A stretch of DNA of 64,000 nt from Omphalotus guepiniiformis (taxonomy: Eukaryota > Basidiomycota > Agaricomycetes > Agaricales > Omphalotaceae). Made by a program: the position numbers and the translations under genes. The stretch spans positions 62,001 to 126,000 of the forward strand of contig JAQOOI010000066.1 of assembly GCA_028554645.1 (NCBI GenBank), read 5' to 3'. The notes under the pieces were generated by a model. It searched no databases. It worked only from the letters and a program-made list of their open reading frames with translations, and was not told the DNA's origin. Positions 29,700 to 41,567 of the stretch are shown in pieces; the stretch's first letter is position 1; the number at the start of each line of letters is the position of its first letter.

Positions 29700-30819
29700 C
29701 AATAGCGTGCTCGTTCAATCTAATAATTATTCGCCTAACTTCCACAGTGAACGGTGATTTATTGTGTTTTTGTCTACTGTTTTGAGCGACACACTTGAGC
29801 GGTTGCTTCCTGCTTCTACCCCACGGCTTGATGGGGTGGTAGGAAGGACCATGGAATACAGCCGTGAGTAAGAAATGCACCGCAGCAAAAACAAAAGGAG
29901 GCGGAAATACCGCTTTGTTACCGGATTGTTACCCATTGCGCTTGGTATGTTTAGAGCATATTCTTCACACATGATTCTTCACATGTGACACAATAGGTGC
30001 TAGCATACGTTATTTTGGTGCTGCCAGTGTGGCAGCATCAAAGTAATTATGGACACAATGAGCATAATTCTGACTGCGTTATGAACGTCACCGAAGCTGG
30101 GCACAAAAGTGCAAGAAAAGAAAGGGAAGAGACAGAAGAAATAAGGTTTATGTTGTGGCCTGCCGCCTGGCGTAACAAAAGGGTAAATCACGAGCCCTAC
30201 AACTGATCTTTAGACCGGCAAGCGCTGAAATCTGTTTCATACACGCTGCTTAACCTAATTCCTGTCTAATTTTCCAAGCTCTTCTACTCCTAACTCAGTC
30301 CCAACTACCAACTCAGTCCCAACTACTTACCAACTCAGTCCCAACTACTCCTTACCTGAGTCTATTGTTACCGGCTGCTAGGCGTCGCATGACATCATCA
30401 GAATCAACACCACACCTTCATATCACAATTGCTTTTGTTTTTCGTTAATTCTTCCTTGATTTGAATACATAATTTGCTATCATTTGTCGGTCTCCACCAG
30501 CCGACACCTTGTGATCCACCGCTTCTCTTAGTACAATAGCGCGAATTTGAATCGACCGAATACAATCGGCAATGTGCGTGGCCCAGATGAAAAGCTGGAC
30601 TTTGACCAAGAGGCGGTAAATTTAGGCACGGAACACTCCTTTTGTTGACAACGTAGCTAAATTTGGTGCACGAGAACACAGCCAATGGACACTTCAGAAT
30701 GTGGGGTTTGATACGACGCCAACACGGGAAGCGAACTGTTAAGGCTAATTGTTGGCCTCTGAAACCAGACTTTGGAAAGGTTATTAAAGGGGACGAAGCG
30801 CCAAATCAAGGGCACTAGA
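29700..30819. other. Intergenic, with a short tandem repeat
   Basis: No gene recognised. At about 30294-30352 a 12-24 bp unit built on aactcagtcccaactac is repeated three to four times. The two flanking genes point away from each other, so this stretch should hold the WD40 gene promoter. Confidence 0.4.
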
Positions 30820-32182
30820 ATGTCTGCTTTCAATTGGAAATCCTACCGCCTCCATCTCAAGTTGAAAAGCCACCAGGGTATGCTTCTCTGCGTAGTCATT
30901 TCTGAGGATGGCAAATATTTTGCCAGTGGCGGCAAGTTTTTTGCGGCGCTAAGATAGTCCTTAGAAGCGCTTACCCGTAGGTGGCAGGTTCCGATGGTAC
31001 TCTTATTTGGGAAAGGGAGACAGCGGACGTAATCAAACGCATTCCAACCTACGAGATTCGCGGCGCAACCAGCGCGATTTTATGGGTCCGACGGGAGGAT
31101 ACCCTGGAAGAGGGTTTGATTTATGGGACAGCCAACGGGTACATTGCCTTTTGGTTGCAAAAAGAGCAGGCAAGTGTGGTTCTTTAGCGGAAGAGACCCA
31201 GCTAATAAATGTATCAAAGAGATTTGAAGAAGTCTCTTGCTTAGAAATGAGCTACCCTAGTGAAGTAACGTCACTAGCCTACGATTCCACCACGATGAAA
31301 CTAGCCGCTGCCAACAGAGACGGGGCCATCGTGCTATTTCAAATCGAACCCACTGCCATGAAAGTCTCACAGGATAAGTGGGCCATAAGAGTTGAGCATA
31401 GCATCCCAAAGTCGGTGAGTTTTAACAGCCGGCGTGATATAACAGTCTTTGGCATGCACGACGCTGTGTACGTGTTGTTTTTGCGGCGCTTTGAGGCTTC
31501 AACTTGACTTTCGTTTGGCCCATAGTTATACATTGGATGGAGGAACTGGTGTAGTAGACACGGTGACCAACAGAGTTCATGGCATTCGGATGTGCGTATC
31601 CTTTGATTACTTATTCCTGTAACGATGATTTACGGTGGTTCTAGTGGACATGCAGTCTGTGACACAACCAAGACGGTATATTGCGTGGATAACATTGCCT
31701 CAGGATGTTCCCTGTACCGGATGAACGACGGGACTAGAGTCAGAGACTTTGAAGTTCCCCAGACCAAGATCGCTCGCCCAAAGCAGGTAGCCTTTGCAGA
31801 ATCATGCAAGGTCATTGTGAGCGGGAGCGACCACGGTGCTATTTACGTCTTTGATCGGCGAAGCGGTGAGCTTCTTCAAAAACTCCAGACAAAGTCGTCC
31901 TCTAGGATTCACGGTGTAACGGTTCGCCTCAAACTTATGTCTTTCACTTCTCTAAATGACTTTGACTTCAAGACTGCGGGGATAAATGGAAGTGAATACA
32001 TCATTGCTGGAGAAGCCGGTTCTACAGGAAAATATGCTAGCATATTTATCTTCAAGAAATCAAGTAGGACGGATTTGAACATCTTGACGGTTTTGAAGTG
32101 GCTTTGTATTGTCCTATCGACCCTAGGCCTTTTGGCGTGCGCTTTCGCTCTTAAACACCGCCCGGTCCGTGCGTTTATTTGA
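30820..32182 (+). CDS. WD40-repeat protein with C-terminal membrane anchor, six exons, 364 aa
   Basis: Exons 30820-30931, 30988-31169, 31220-31467, 31526-31591, 31645-31921 and 31973-32182 join in frame. WD-type blades are seen at ISEDGKYFASGGSDGTLIWE (across intron 1), YGTANGYIAFW, YDSTTMKLAAANRDGAIVLF, VSFNSRRDITVFGMHDAVY and SGSDHGAIYVFDRRSGELL. The last exon ends with a hydrophobic helix (WLCIVLSTLGLLACAFAL) and a short basic tail, so the protein is probably tail-anchored with the propeller in the cytosol. Introns 1 (30932-30987) and 2 (31170-31219) start GCAAGT and end AG; the other four start GT. The last intron (51 bp) is a multiple of three without a stop, so its retention would add 17 residues. 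WD40 proteins act as interaction platforms; the partner is unknown. Confidence 0.88.
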
Positions 32183-33448
32183 TTGCTCCTATGCATACAG
32201 GCTTACCGGCCGGTTTTAAAGCTGATTGGCGTTGTAAGTTCTCCTTACTCCCAGGCTAGCCCACCGGAAAATGCCGGGCTGCAGTGGGCAGGACCTGAGT
32301 CCCTAAATACCCGGGGTAAAACAGAGACCATTCCTGACTCTCGTGTTATATATCTCTAGTCTGAGTCGATTGTTACAACGTAGCTGCTGGAACCAGGGTT
32401 TGCGAATTGACGTTGCTGTTTCAAAATTCAGATTTAGGTACATTTGGGCGGTGGCGCATCGTATCTACCTCTCCATGCAATGTATTTTGAGTATCGAATT
32501 TTATACAGTGCGCGTAACTACGCTGACCATAGGCCAGTCCGACGGGAATGACAGGTCACAGTATAAGCATGCTCTGCGGACGTTGATACAGTCTCGAATG
32601 CCAACATTGAATGATTTGACTAGTACTGCAGATGGAGGTGAACTGTCACAATATCAGTCTCGTTGGAGATTCTCTTCGGAGTGAAACGCCAGGTGTTGCC
32701 TTGGGTACCTTGTCGATCATCTCTCGCTTGACGATGTTGAGATACAGGCTGATACAGGTGGATGAGAAGCCCTGCTGTAAAAAATCGGTGGAGCCAAACC
32801 GTTGTTCACACTTGCGTAATCAGATTACTCATACGCAATACTAGGGGAGGACTCGGGAGACTAGGAACATTCGGTACATTGATGGTAGTAACCTCCTGAA
32901 GCCTAGGACGGCGTTGTAGTGAGAAAGATGAAGGGTTTGTGAGTCGAAAGTTGGGGAGAGAAGAAGGTTTTTCCTGCATTGCCACAGGACGGGAAGTGGC
33001 GATAGCTTCCAGGAGTGATATATCGGGAAAAGAAGGTACGGGGACTTCATGCCGCAGGAACGGTGAGACATACACGCTATATGAAGAGCAGTGACGGCAC
33101 ACGAGGTGCCAACTTGGTACAATGTATGATTGTATGATTAAACAACCCTCATCAGTCCTACGGTCGTTTCTTTTGTTAACCCGCCAGCACGCCCGCTGAC
33201 GCCTTCTTTACACCGAATTCGAGTTCGACTATGGTTTAAACCGCTATGTTCTTCAATGATCCGATGCTCAAACGTGACGATGGAATGGCGTAGTGGGTCG
33301 TTCCGAAGGGTGGGGTGTTGTGGTCCGCTTGGGTACTGGACAATAGATTGGCTTGGGAGCTATTACTTCCTTTTGTTCGCTAGTGCTGTCGTGCGTCGCA
33401 ACCGTTTCATTCTTAGCCATGGCGGCCCGTTTTCTCTGCAATGAATTT
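32183..33448. other. Intergenic, nothing recognised
   Basis: Short frames on both strands show no family likeness, exon chain or repeat. Confidence 0.3.
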
Positions 33449-34030
33449 CGTGAAGGGCGGACCGTGTATGTTCAAGTTTATTGCAGCACTGAACTGAGAT
33501 GTGGACTAGAGGCACAGCGATGAGGGACGTCAGGTACATAAAATTCAACATCTTGGAGTTGCAAGAGTACTCACTGTTCTGCAGGCTGCAACGTCAGCTT
33601 AATTCTATGATCTCGTGCAGGGTGGACCGCGTATGTCACTTGCAGCACTGTGGAGTATAGAGGTGCTGCGATGAAGGGCGTCGGGTACTTCGTAAGATTC
33701 AACACCGCTGTTTGGAATCGTAATTGTACTCGCTGCTCTTCAGGCAAGCTCAATGCTACGATTCCGTGAAGGTGCGACCGCGTATCATCTGCCAAGTCCT
33801 ATGCACCGCTGAGATGTTGAGAAGAGGCACTATGATGGATGTCAGAGGCCCATAAGAACGGTATGGACATCGATATCGCACTCATTACTGCTATACGCTG
33901 CACGATCTCGTGAAGGGTGAACCACGATCTTCTGCCTGTCCCATGCAGCACTCAGAGCACTATTATGAGAGGTACATGAAAACAACACCGTTGATATCGC
34001 AATCGTACTCACTTGTTCAGCAGGCGCCTG
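33449..34030 (+). repeat. Degenerate tandem repeat, four copies of about 145-165 bp
   Basis: Units begin with CGTG(A/C)AGG...ACC(G/A) at 33449, 33614, 33765 and 33909. Each contains, in the same order, a gcagcactg-like word, a gatg..gtcag-like word, an attcaacac-like word and a gtactcac/t word. Copies differ by many substitutions and small indels, so the array is old. No long coding frame runs through it. Confidence 0.6.
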
Positions 34031-34638
34031 CGGCTTCCGCTTTACGCTGACCGTACGGCAAATTGGCTCCGTGCATAAAACTCTAGCTAAACCATGGCTA
34101 ATAACTTAATCATACGCAAAGAACGCGACAAATACTCTCACAATTACGCTCCTTCACGCTGTTTCCTCCTGCATGAACAATAAGAGCGGCGCCGTCACTC
34201 TACAACCTCACCATCCGTCGATACCGTCGATAAAGATCGGCGCTGGTATAGTCCAAGCCACGTCTTCGTATCTGACAACGTCTTATTCTCTTTTACTTCC
34301 ACCTGCTTAGTATGCGCCGGCGACTCTCGCTTTCAAATGCAAGATTAACGCAACCTCTGAGGCCGAAAGTGTCCAGGTGTATAGGTTAGATGGCGAGCTG
34401 TAAACGGTGATTACCTTGGAAATGCTAGCCAGGGCTTTTGGCTACGGTATGTTCTTAATGCTTCAGGCAGATATCCGGGTCTGAGGGTCGCGTTTTATCG
34501 GATAGAAAGTACTCAGATGACTAGGAATGCCTTGAGAGGACGGTGATGTGTATCCCTCCTCTCCTGAACCCCCCAGCTTGAGTTTAGACTTCAAGCTTCC
34601 TCCTTCGCCTTCCTATCAACAACTCATCCAAATTCCAG
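34031..34638. other. Intergenic, nothing recognised
   Basis: Only short frames. A Pro-rich plus-strand segment at about 34555-34638 could be a remnant of an upstream exon of the next feature. Confidence 0.25.
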
Positions 34639-35004
34639 CAACAATTCCGTAAGCTCGCCTTGGACCCCGGAGCAAGGCAAGTCTATGGCCAGGCAAGCGT
34701 ATGGCCTCAAAGCTATCACGCCGTCAACGTTGTCAACTTCTTCGAGATGCTGGAACATGGAGGCAAGCCCGAGCAGCTGTATCGAAAGCTTTTCCAGCCA
34801 TGGCTCGGTTTCATCGTTCCACCAGGTAAGCTCACCGTAACTGATGACTGCTAGCACTTGACCTTACGTCAAGATATGCTGAAGGTGGCCAGGACAAACG
34901 GTGGACTACGGAAGTGTTTCATGGAGCTGGAGCGAGAGAAAGGCGCTCAACGCGAACCGAAAGTGGGCAAGTTGAAAACGGCCATTCACTATATTCACAA
35001 GTAA
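34639..35004 (+). pseudogene. 3' part of a conserved fungal gene, two exons, start missing
   Basis: Exon 34639-34825 (after acceptor ttccag) reads RKLALDPGARQVYGQASVWP, HAVNVVNFFEMLEHGG and LFQPWLGFIVPPG. A 48-bp intron joins in phase to 34874-35004 (DMLKVARTNGGLRKCFMELE...IHYIHK, stop). The clean splice and codon use suggest real coding sequence, but no start or upstream exon could be found, so it is probably truncated. The composition resembles a fungal hypothetical family; no function known. Confidence 0.4.
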
Positions 35005-35499
35005 TCTTGACGAGGACTAGCGTACTACTCTGTATAGTAATTCCTTTGTCACGTTGTATGAAAACCTTGAAGCTTGACGTTGTATTGTTGGATTTATTCT
35101 ACCTATTCTATTGGGCTGGACTGCCTGTGATATTTTGGTTGCCGCTAAGAAATTTTCCACCGCGTTGACGGCGGACGTCGAGGCATTCAAAACCAATAAA
35201 CGTAGTTCTCACGCGGGCCTCTCGTACGGTAGATCTGTCGTCTAGTCTAGCGCTTCTTCCGTCGACTTAGAATCTCCGTCGAGTCAAAGGTTAGCGCAGA
35301 GTGTCAGCTGAAGCAATAGTGGGTGTTGACTTGATTCAGATTAAGGAAGGGGACATCATTTTTTGCGGTCACTACATCCAAACTGGAAAGCTGCCGGCGT
35401 GGAGCGACGCGTCATCATCAACTGCTGGGTACCGGTGTATGTATCTCAGACTTCACTTCGCAGTCCCTAAAGTCTTCGCTTGCAAGCGAGTTTGATTGT
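35005..35499. other. No gene recognised
   Basis: Nothing interpretable was found between the truncated gene and the transposase relic. Confidence 0.25.
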
Positions 35500-36640
35500 C
35501 TTCTGCCTGAGTTGCATAGTTCTATGAACTTGTCAACTCTCGCTACCCAGCTTACAATAGATGAGGGATCGTCATTGCTACCACGACCAAAACAGGAGGG
35601 CAGTCGCATAACATCGGAGTGGCTATCTGCTTTGGACATGCAAGAATGTGTTTGGCAATTCAGGTCAGTGGTATATTTTGCTAAGGCTCAGCGTGTTTGT
35701 CTAATGAGTTGTATTCATGTCAGATTTACAGCCCGACGAAACAACATTAATGGATATAGCCCATGCCCTGCGGATTCCTGATCCATTTATCACTGCATCT
35801 CGCTCTCGATTCTCCGCTGCCGAAGCACTATGTCTACTACTTGCACGCCTGCGATCGACCGAAGATGTGAATATACTCTGTCAAACAAATATGATCGCTG
35901 CATTGGTGCTGTCTCAGAGCTTTTAAACGAACTTGCCATCTACCTCGATGATACTTGGTCCCATATGAAGATGCTCTACTGTCTCCGACTAATCTGGCCC
36001 TCTTATGCTGCTGCCTTTCATCGCGCTGGCGCTCCTGTCAATACCATCTGGGGTCTCCTTGACAACACTATTCGTCCAAATTGCAGGCCTCATAAATATC
36101 AGCGCCCAGCCTATAATGACTATAAGAAGGAGCATGCGCTCAAATATCAGGTGGTGAAGCTGCCAAATGGAATTATAGGCCACTTGTATGGGCCCATCGT
36201 CACCACAATAATTACCTACTCTCCGAATCACGACTTCTTGAAAACTGTGCTCGTTATGCTGTGCGACCCGACTTACCGGACACCATACCTTTCATGAGCG
36301 CCATTTTCAGCTCTTTGGTGATTCGGCGTTTGGCCTTAGTCCCCTTCTCCTCAGCCCATTTTCAGGCCCGGAAGACGGACTGAAGAAGAGGCAAAGTGGA
36401 ATCTGGAGATGTCGGGTATCCGCATCGAGGTCGAGCATGGGTTTGGAAATGTGACGAGACTCCGGCCGTTCTTAGGTGTGGAAGCTTAAGATCTTTAAGT
36501 CTCCCATTGGTCGGTATTATCGTGTTGGAGTATTCTTGACGAGCATCACGAACTGTCTTGGACCAAATCAAACTTCACAGTACTTTGACTATTTAATCCC
36601 AACAGGGCTACTTAAAGTTACATCTACGACACTCTAATAA
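35500..36640 (+). pseudogene. PIF/Harbinger (DDE_Tnp_4 type) transposase relic
   Basis: In several plus-strand frames in the correct order: an N-terminal piece ending LDMQECVWQFR; LQPDETTLMDIAHALRIPDP then SRSRFSAAEALCLLLARLRS; YDRCIGAVSELLNELAIYLD; GAPVNTIWGLLDNTIRPNCR (first catalytic D region); HALKYQVVKLPNGIIGHLYG; RHHNNYLLSESRLLENCARY (second D expected near the NN); FGDSAFGLSPLLLSPFSG; IRIEVEHGFGNVTRLRPFL (catalytic E region); and PIGRYYRVGVFLTSITNCLG. At least four frame changes make it inactive. This enzyme family moves DNA transposons with 3-bp target duplications. No clear terminal inverted repeats were identified. Confidence 0.8.
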
Positions 36641-36791
36641 ACTTGAGCTCTCTGAATTTACTTTCAAACAGATTCCAGAGATAATACAGTTCTGCGCCTA
36701 GGACAACATCAAATAACTGCAATCATACACAGTGCAGAATAGGCTGATTTTGCTCGCAACTCCATTCGTTTGCTAGACACCTCCATAATAT

Positions 36792-38680
36792 TCAGCAATG
36801 CCGTGTTCTCCTTCGTGCATCTTTAGGATCAAGAGGTACGATTCCACGTCTCAACAAGTCACTTTCTTCGCTGAGGTCGCGGATGTACTTTAGAGAGGGG
36901 AACATCTCCGGCTGTAAAAGCGAACAAATCTGCTCAAATAGCATGAAGAATGCCGAGTCGTCGTTGGAATCGTTCCGAGGTGTACCCTTGATGAAAAAAA
37001 AGGTTAGCAATGCCAACTAAGCAATAATCAACTGACCTGTCCTCAACTCCCAATCCCCCCTCACCCTCTTTCCCAAATCCCTAATGCCAATAAACTCTAC
37101 ACCATTGTGTACCAGCACTGTTCATAAACACTAAAGGTTACCCGCAAGTCAGTTAGTTGGGCCATGTCGTCATTTATACTCTGCAGGTGTCTCTCCTCCC
37201 ACGCCGTACGTCTACATTCCTCTCCTTGCAGCCCTAAAGAACGCGTTTTTTAATTCCAATTCGCGGACAGAAGCCTCATTGAAAGACTACGCACTTGGCC
37301 TCACTCTCAACACGTAAAAATTCCTCCTTCCCCCACTGGCCGTATTCTGCTCCAGCTTGTTCGTACGTTGTTACCCAACCGGCTTTGAGCATCTCGATAG
37401 AGAGGTTTTTGCCTGTGAAGATGGATCGAGGGAGGAGGAGAGGTGGAAGGGTTTTTGCCTGTGAAGATGGATCGAGGGAGGAGGAGAGGTGGAAGGGGTT
37501 TTGCCTGTGAAGATGGATCGAGGGAGGAGGAGAGGTGGAAGGGTTACTATTGATACCTGTGTGATGTCAGCAACTCTGCCTATGATCCAGGAAACGAAGG
37601 AGGGTAACTGACGATACGAGAGTACTGATCCCGTCGGAGTAATCGACAATATACTGTCTTGCCTAGAAGCTTATTTCTGAGCCAGCTGAGGGCTTCTTCG
37701 GAATAGGGCTGCGCTGGTCGACCAAAATGGGCCGCCTGCAGAGGAATAAGGATGATCAATGGAACTCAGGGATAAAAGAACGTATGAAACGCACCTCGGG
37801 AGCGTCGACACCGGCGATACATATGTGCAGCACACGGTCTTTCAGATCTGAGGTATGGTTTGAGAACGATGAGAATGCTTGACGTAGAACAGAGTTATTC
37901 CAACCTTTCACATCCAAAAGCAGGTGTATGATAAAGCCTACAAAACCAATTTCTCGACTCAGCGCAACGACAAAAGCTATCATGATAGGATGGCACGGCA
38001 GCAACACATGCGGCGCAATCCAATCCGGCTGCTCCCAATTCCACTCCGCGTCCGCACTACAAATGAATTGCTTGAGATTCGGACACCATGTCGCTAGGGG
38101 CACCATGCCGTTAGCGCCAAACGTGAGGGCATTAGTACCCGCGAAACCTCCAACAGCAGTGAGATAATGCTCCCCCACTTCCGACGTAGAATGTCCCAAC
38201 TCAAGCTGCTTAATTCCCTCCCCATGCTTGACGAAAAAGCTTTCGAAACCCTTCCCTGCGTACTTGAAATCACTCGCGATGACCGAGACATTTTTGAGCG
38301 AAGGCATATCCCATAAAGCGGCCTTGAGCGTCGTCAAAGACGGAAGATGAAGTAAAGGGTCTACTTGAGTTTGGCCCGCTGTGTACGTAGATTTCGTAGT
38401 ATTAACGAGAGCTCCCTTGATGGCATTGTCTGCCAATGTAGTGAGATCTTGCGAGGCCAGCGTCGTCTAGAGTCTTGAGCTCGGGCATATGGTGAAGTCC
38501 ATTCGTGAATGCGATGTGAATCGAGAACCGGAGGTTGAAGGGAATTGGGAATTTATTCATTAGCCTTGCGAGGACAGCAGGTAGTGAGGTGAAGAAATGA
38601 AGGAACATGATCTGCAGCAGAGTTTGAGGGTCCCTTCTGCAGAGAGCAAGTCGTGAGGTCCACAAGCCATCTCTTCAAAT
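36792..38680 (-). pseudogene. LRR/F-box-like protein gene, frameshifted
   Basis: Minus-strand coding starts around 38665 (RRDPQTLLQIMFLHFFTSLP, FSIHIAFTNGLHHMPELKTL). It shifts by one base near 38468 to LASQDLTTLADNAIKGALVN and continues with leucine-rich segments LPSLTTLKAALWDMPSLKNV, GIKQLELGHSTSEVGEHYLT and WCPNLKQFICSADAEWNWEQ, then DWIAPHVLLPCHP. A later exon, about 36985-36792, reads LQPEMFPSLKYIRDLSEESD. The combination fits an agaricomycete LRR/F-box-like family, normally substrate adaptors of SCF ubiquitin ligases, though no F-box itself is seen. The shift and the repeat-filled gap 37031-37760 suggest a dead gene. Confidence 0.5.
37405..37542 (+). repeat. 46-bp minisatellite, three copies
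   Basis: Three nearly identical 46-bp units (gtttttgcctgtgaag... ggtggaagg) lie at 37405-37450, 37451-37496 and 37497-37542, in the non-coding middle of the LRR-like pseudogene. Confidence 0.95.
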
Positions 38681-39419
38681 CTTCGATTATGACGCGGACG
38701 GCTGAAAGGCACGAGAATGAGAATAACGACAACGCTCACACTTAACAGGATCAAGGCGAGGAATATGGCTTCAGCAGGGTGACACGTGACAATCAGGAAT
38801 ATGCCGAAAAGTGACGTGCCGAAATGAATGACAGCGGCATCACGCTTAACTGGATCAAAATTGGCACAAAAATCGCCAGAAAGAACGAGTTCTACATTTC
38901 ATTTCGAACTCGTAATCTATGGCCGTATGGAGACAACGCAACATCTTAATAATGTGAAGATTGTAGGCCACACAAGTACAGCTCAAGCAAAGATAGGCCT
39001 GGGAAAGACACCAAAAGACACTGGCATTACTAGAACGAAAGCAAGAGGACAAAGCAGATTGTTGATGATGAGAGAATGGAGGAGTGGAGCCTCGTCAAAG
39101 GCTGTGGAGCTAAACAAATTTTGGGCCAAGTCACGGCGGAACTAAGCGAGACTCGGGAGATTGGATGAATTTGCCGTGTGTTGCTGAAATACTCTAATAA
39201 TTGATTGCAACTACATTTCTACAAGTGACCTGGTACGTCTTTGTGCGATCATTCCCATCAATTCCAAATTGATCAGGAGGAAGCCGCAGAAGACCGGCAT
39301 GGAACAAGTTCTTAAACGCGGATACATTGCTGGTGCGTTCAATTATTTTTTGTCACTTCTCAACTCAGCGGGTTTTCCCTGGGCTTCAATATTCGATATT
39401 CCGTGTTCAACGTTCCCGC
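38681..39419. other. Left flank of Ty3 copy 2, no gene
   Basis: No recognisable gene. The last four bases (39416-39419, CCGC) are the left target duplication of the second Ty3 element. Confidence 0.3.
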
Positions 39420-41263
39420 TGTAGTGACTATGAAATGAACGAGAGAGATACTCAAATGAGCACAATCCAACTCAAATCAAAATGATGTAGGGTGAGGTGT
39501 GACTGGCGTTGTCAGAGATTCCGCACAGTTAGACGCAACAATTGAACTTCGAATCTGCAGGGTTACAGATGCCTTTATCTCAATCTGGGTGAAAAATGGC
39601 AGAGGGTATCTCAAAACACAAGATTCAGACTGAAGGTAAGGGTGGTTTTCAGGGTTCAGGAGGGATTCAGGACAATCAATCTCGATGTTTAAACTCGATC
39701 CAATGGTCAGACAATGCAGGGAACAGTTTCAGATGCAGCACAGACAGTTTCAGCAGGCAGATTCAGCACAGACAGAACAGCAGTTTCAGCAAAGATTCAG
39801 TATCTCTTTCAATTTATCTGCCACAAGGGACTTTACAGAAGTTTTCACAACTGGATATTTCTCGAACTGAACTCTAAAGAGCCAGGCTATATTTCGTCTA
39901 AGAAGGGTTTCCTGCTTTGGCTTGTAGCTTTGGGCAGTACTTGCTTAAGAAAATCTAAATAGATACTCTGTAAACTATATATACTAAATCATAAAATCAA
40001 ACATATATCTCGAAATTAAAAGAGTAATCTGAACAGTAAATGAGTCAAAAGTAAGTAAGTATCAATTGAGCAGAGATTGGATTCTTTTTAGGTAGTTTTC
40101 TAGGTAATTTTCCAGTTAGATAGTCAAAATGTAGGAACTTTGGGTATAGATTGGTATAAAAACAGAAATATATCGCTTTGTCCGCGTTCTAGGTGTGTTA
40201 GGGCGTACCCAGGGTATCTAAATAAAGGTCCAGATCCTGTAAATAGCAACCAGTATCCTGACAGGTGACATTCTCCTTAGTGCATTGCAAATCTGGTCCC
40301 CTATAAGTTTCTCCAAAATTGGCACATCCTCCTCTACTAGGGCAGCATTAGGAGTTGTGTAGAAGCTCTAGAGCTTATCTAGACCATGCTTCATCGTTTC
40401 TATCAGCCACAGTAAGGTACAGTAACTGTTTATTTCAAGTTTTACCCCTATACATCTCTTTTTGGTCAGATTTGTACTCAGGTTATATTTCTTGTTTAGG
40501 ATAGCTCCCAGCTTCTCCTAGGACAGTATTCTATCCCATAGTTTCGTCTAAGACCTCCAATTAGAGCGCCTTTGTCTTTTATCAAGTTCAGAGGGTTACT
40601 GAATTTCAGAGAGATACTCAGATCCAGAGAGATACTCATTTTCAGTATCTAACTCCTTCCAGCATGAGTATTGAGTATCTAACTCATTTGTGCAGATGTA
40701 ACTTTTGAATCTACTTCCCTTATTACACAGATTGGCATTTCATCTCAGTGACATTATATCCACATAGTACTCAATGTACAATATTTCTCTGGTAATACAA
40801 TCTTCAAGATTGCCCATATTCTCAGCATTCAATCTTATAGTGCCAACTTAGTTAGCAAGACCAGCTGGAACTTTTGATCAGTCCAAAGGACTTAGATAGT
40901 TGTTCAATTGAAGTGAAAATCCATCAACCCCTTGGATTACAGTCAACAACACTTGGTAGAGTCTCTAGTTATTAGAGGGTGGGTCTGACCAACTCAATCT
41001 GGTATGGAACATGGGAATTCCAACACATCTGGAGAGGCATAACTAGTATCTCTTTGTATAACCCATTGGTCACAGTTGCTTAGTACCAGATTCAGTACTG
41101 TAGCAAACACTACACTTAGGTATTGTGAGTACAAGTATGTTTCATGTCTTAACTAGCAGTCTGGGGTGACTCTAGTCCTTTATGTTCAGTTTCCAATGCT
41201 TGAACATTCCATATTTACTTCAATCTGATAGATTTCAGTACTGAAAGGCTTTTTGACGCAACA
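39420..41263 (-). repeat. Ty3 element copy 2, 3' LTR
   Basis: 1,844 bp, indistinguishable by eye from the other three LTRs. The polypurine tract follows at 41264-41274. Confidence 0.95.
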
Positions 41264-41567
41264 TCTCCCCCAAAGTAAAATAAGATCGTCCTCGATCGTA
41301 CCAGATTGGCCAAAATCGAGTTAGATACAATTATTACTAGCAGATTGGTCATAGAAGCACATTTCGTACTGTTCAATATCACAATATCACGTCTCACGGA
41401 CTGCCTTCAGGCAAAACTTTTCTCGATTGATCGCCAGTCAATACATTTACATCGGCATGTGACGGCAATGTCAGACTTCGGCGAAACCCGCAATCTACTT
41501 CTGTCGAAGTTTCGACTTAAACAGACAGTGATTCTCGTTTTCTCTTCACATCTCACTTCGTCCCCCG

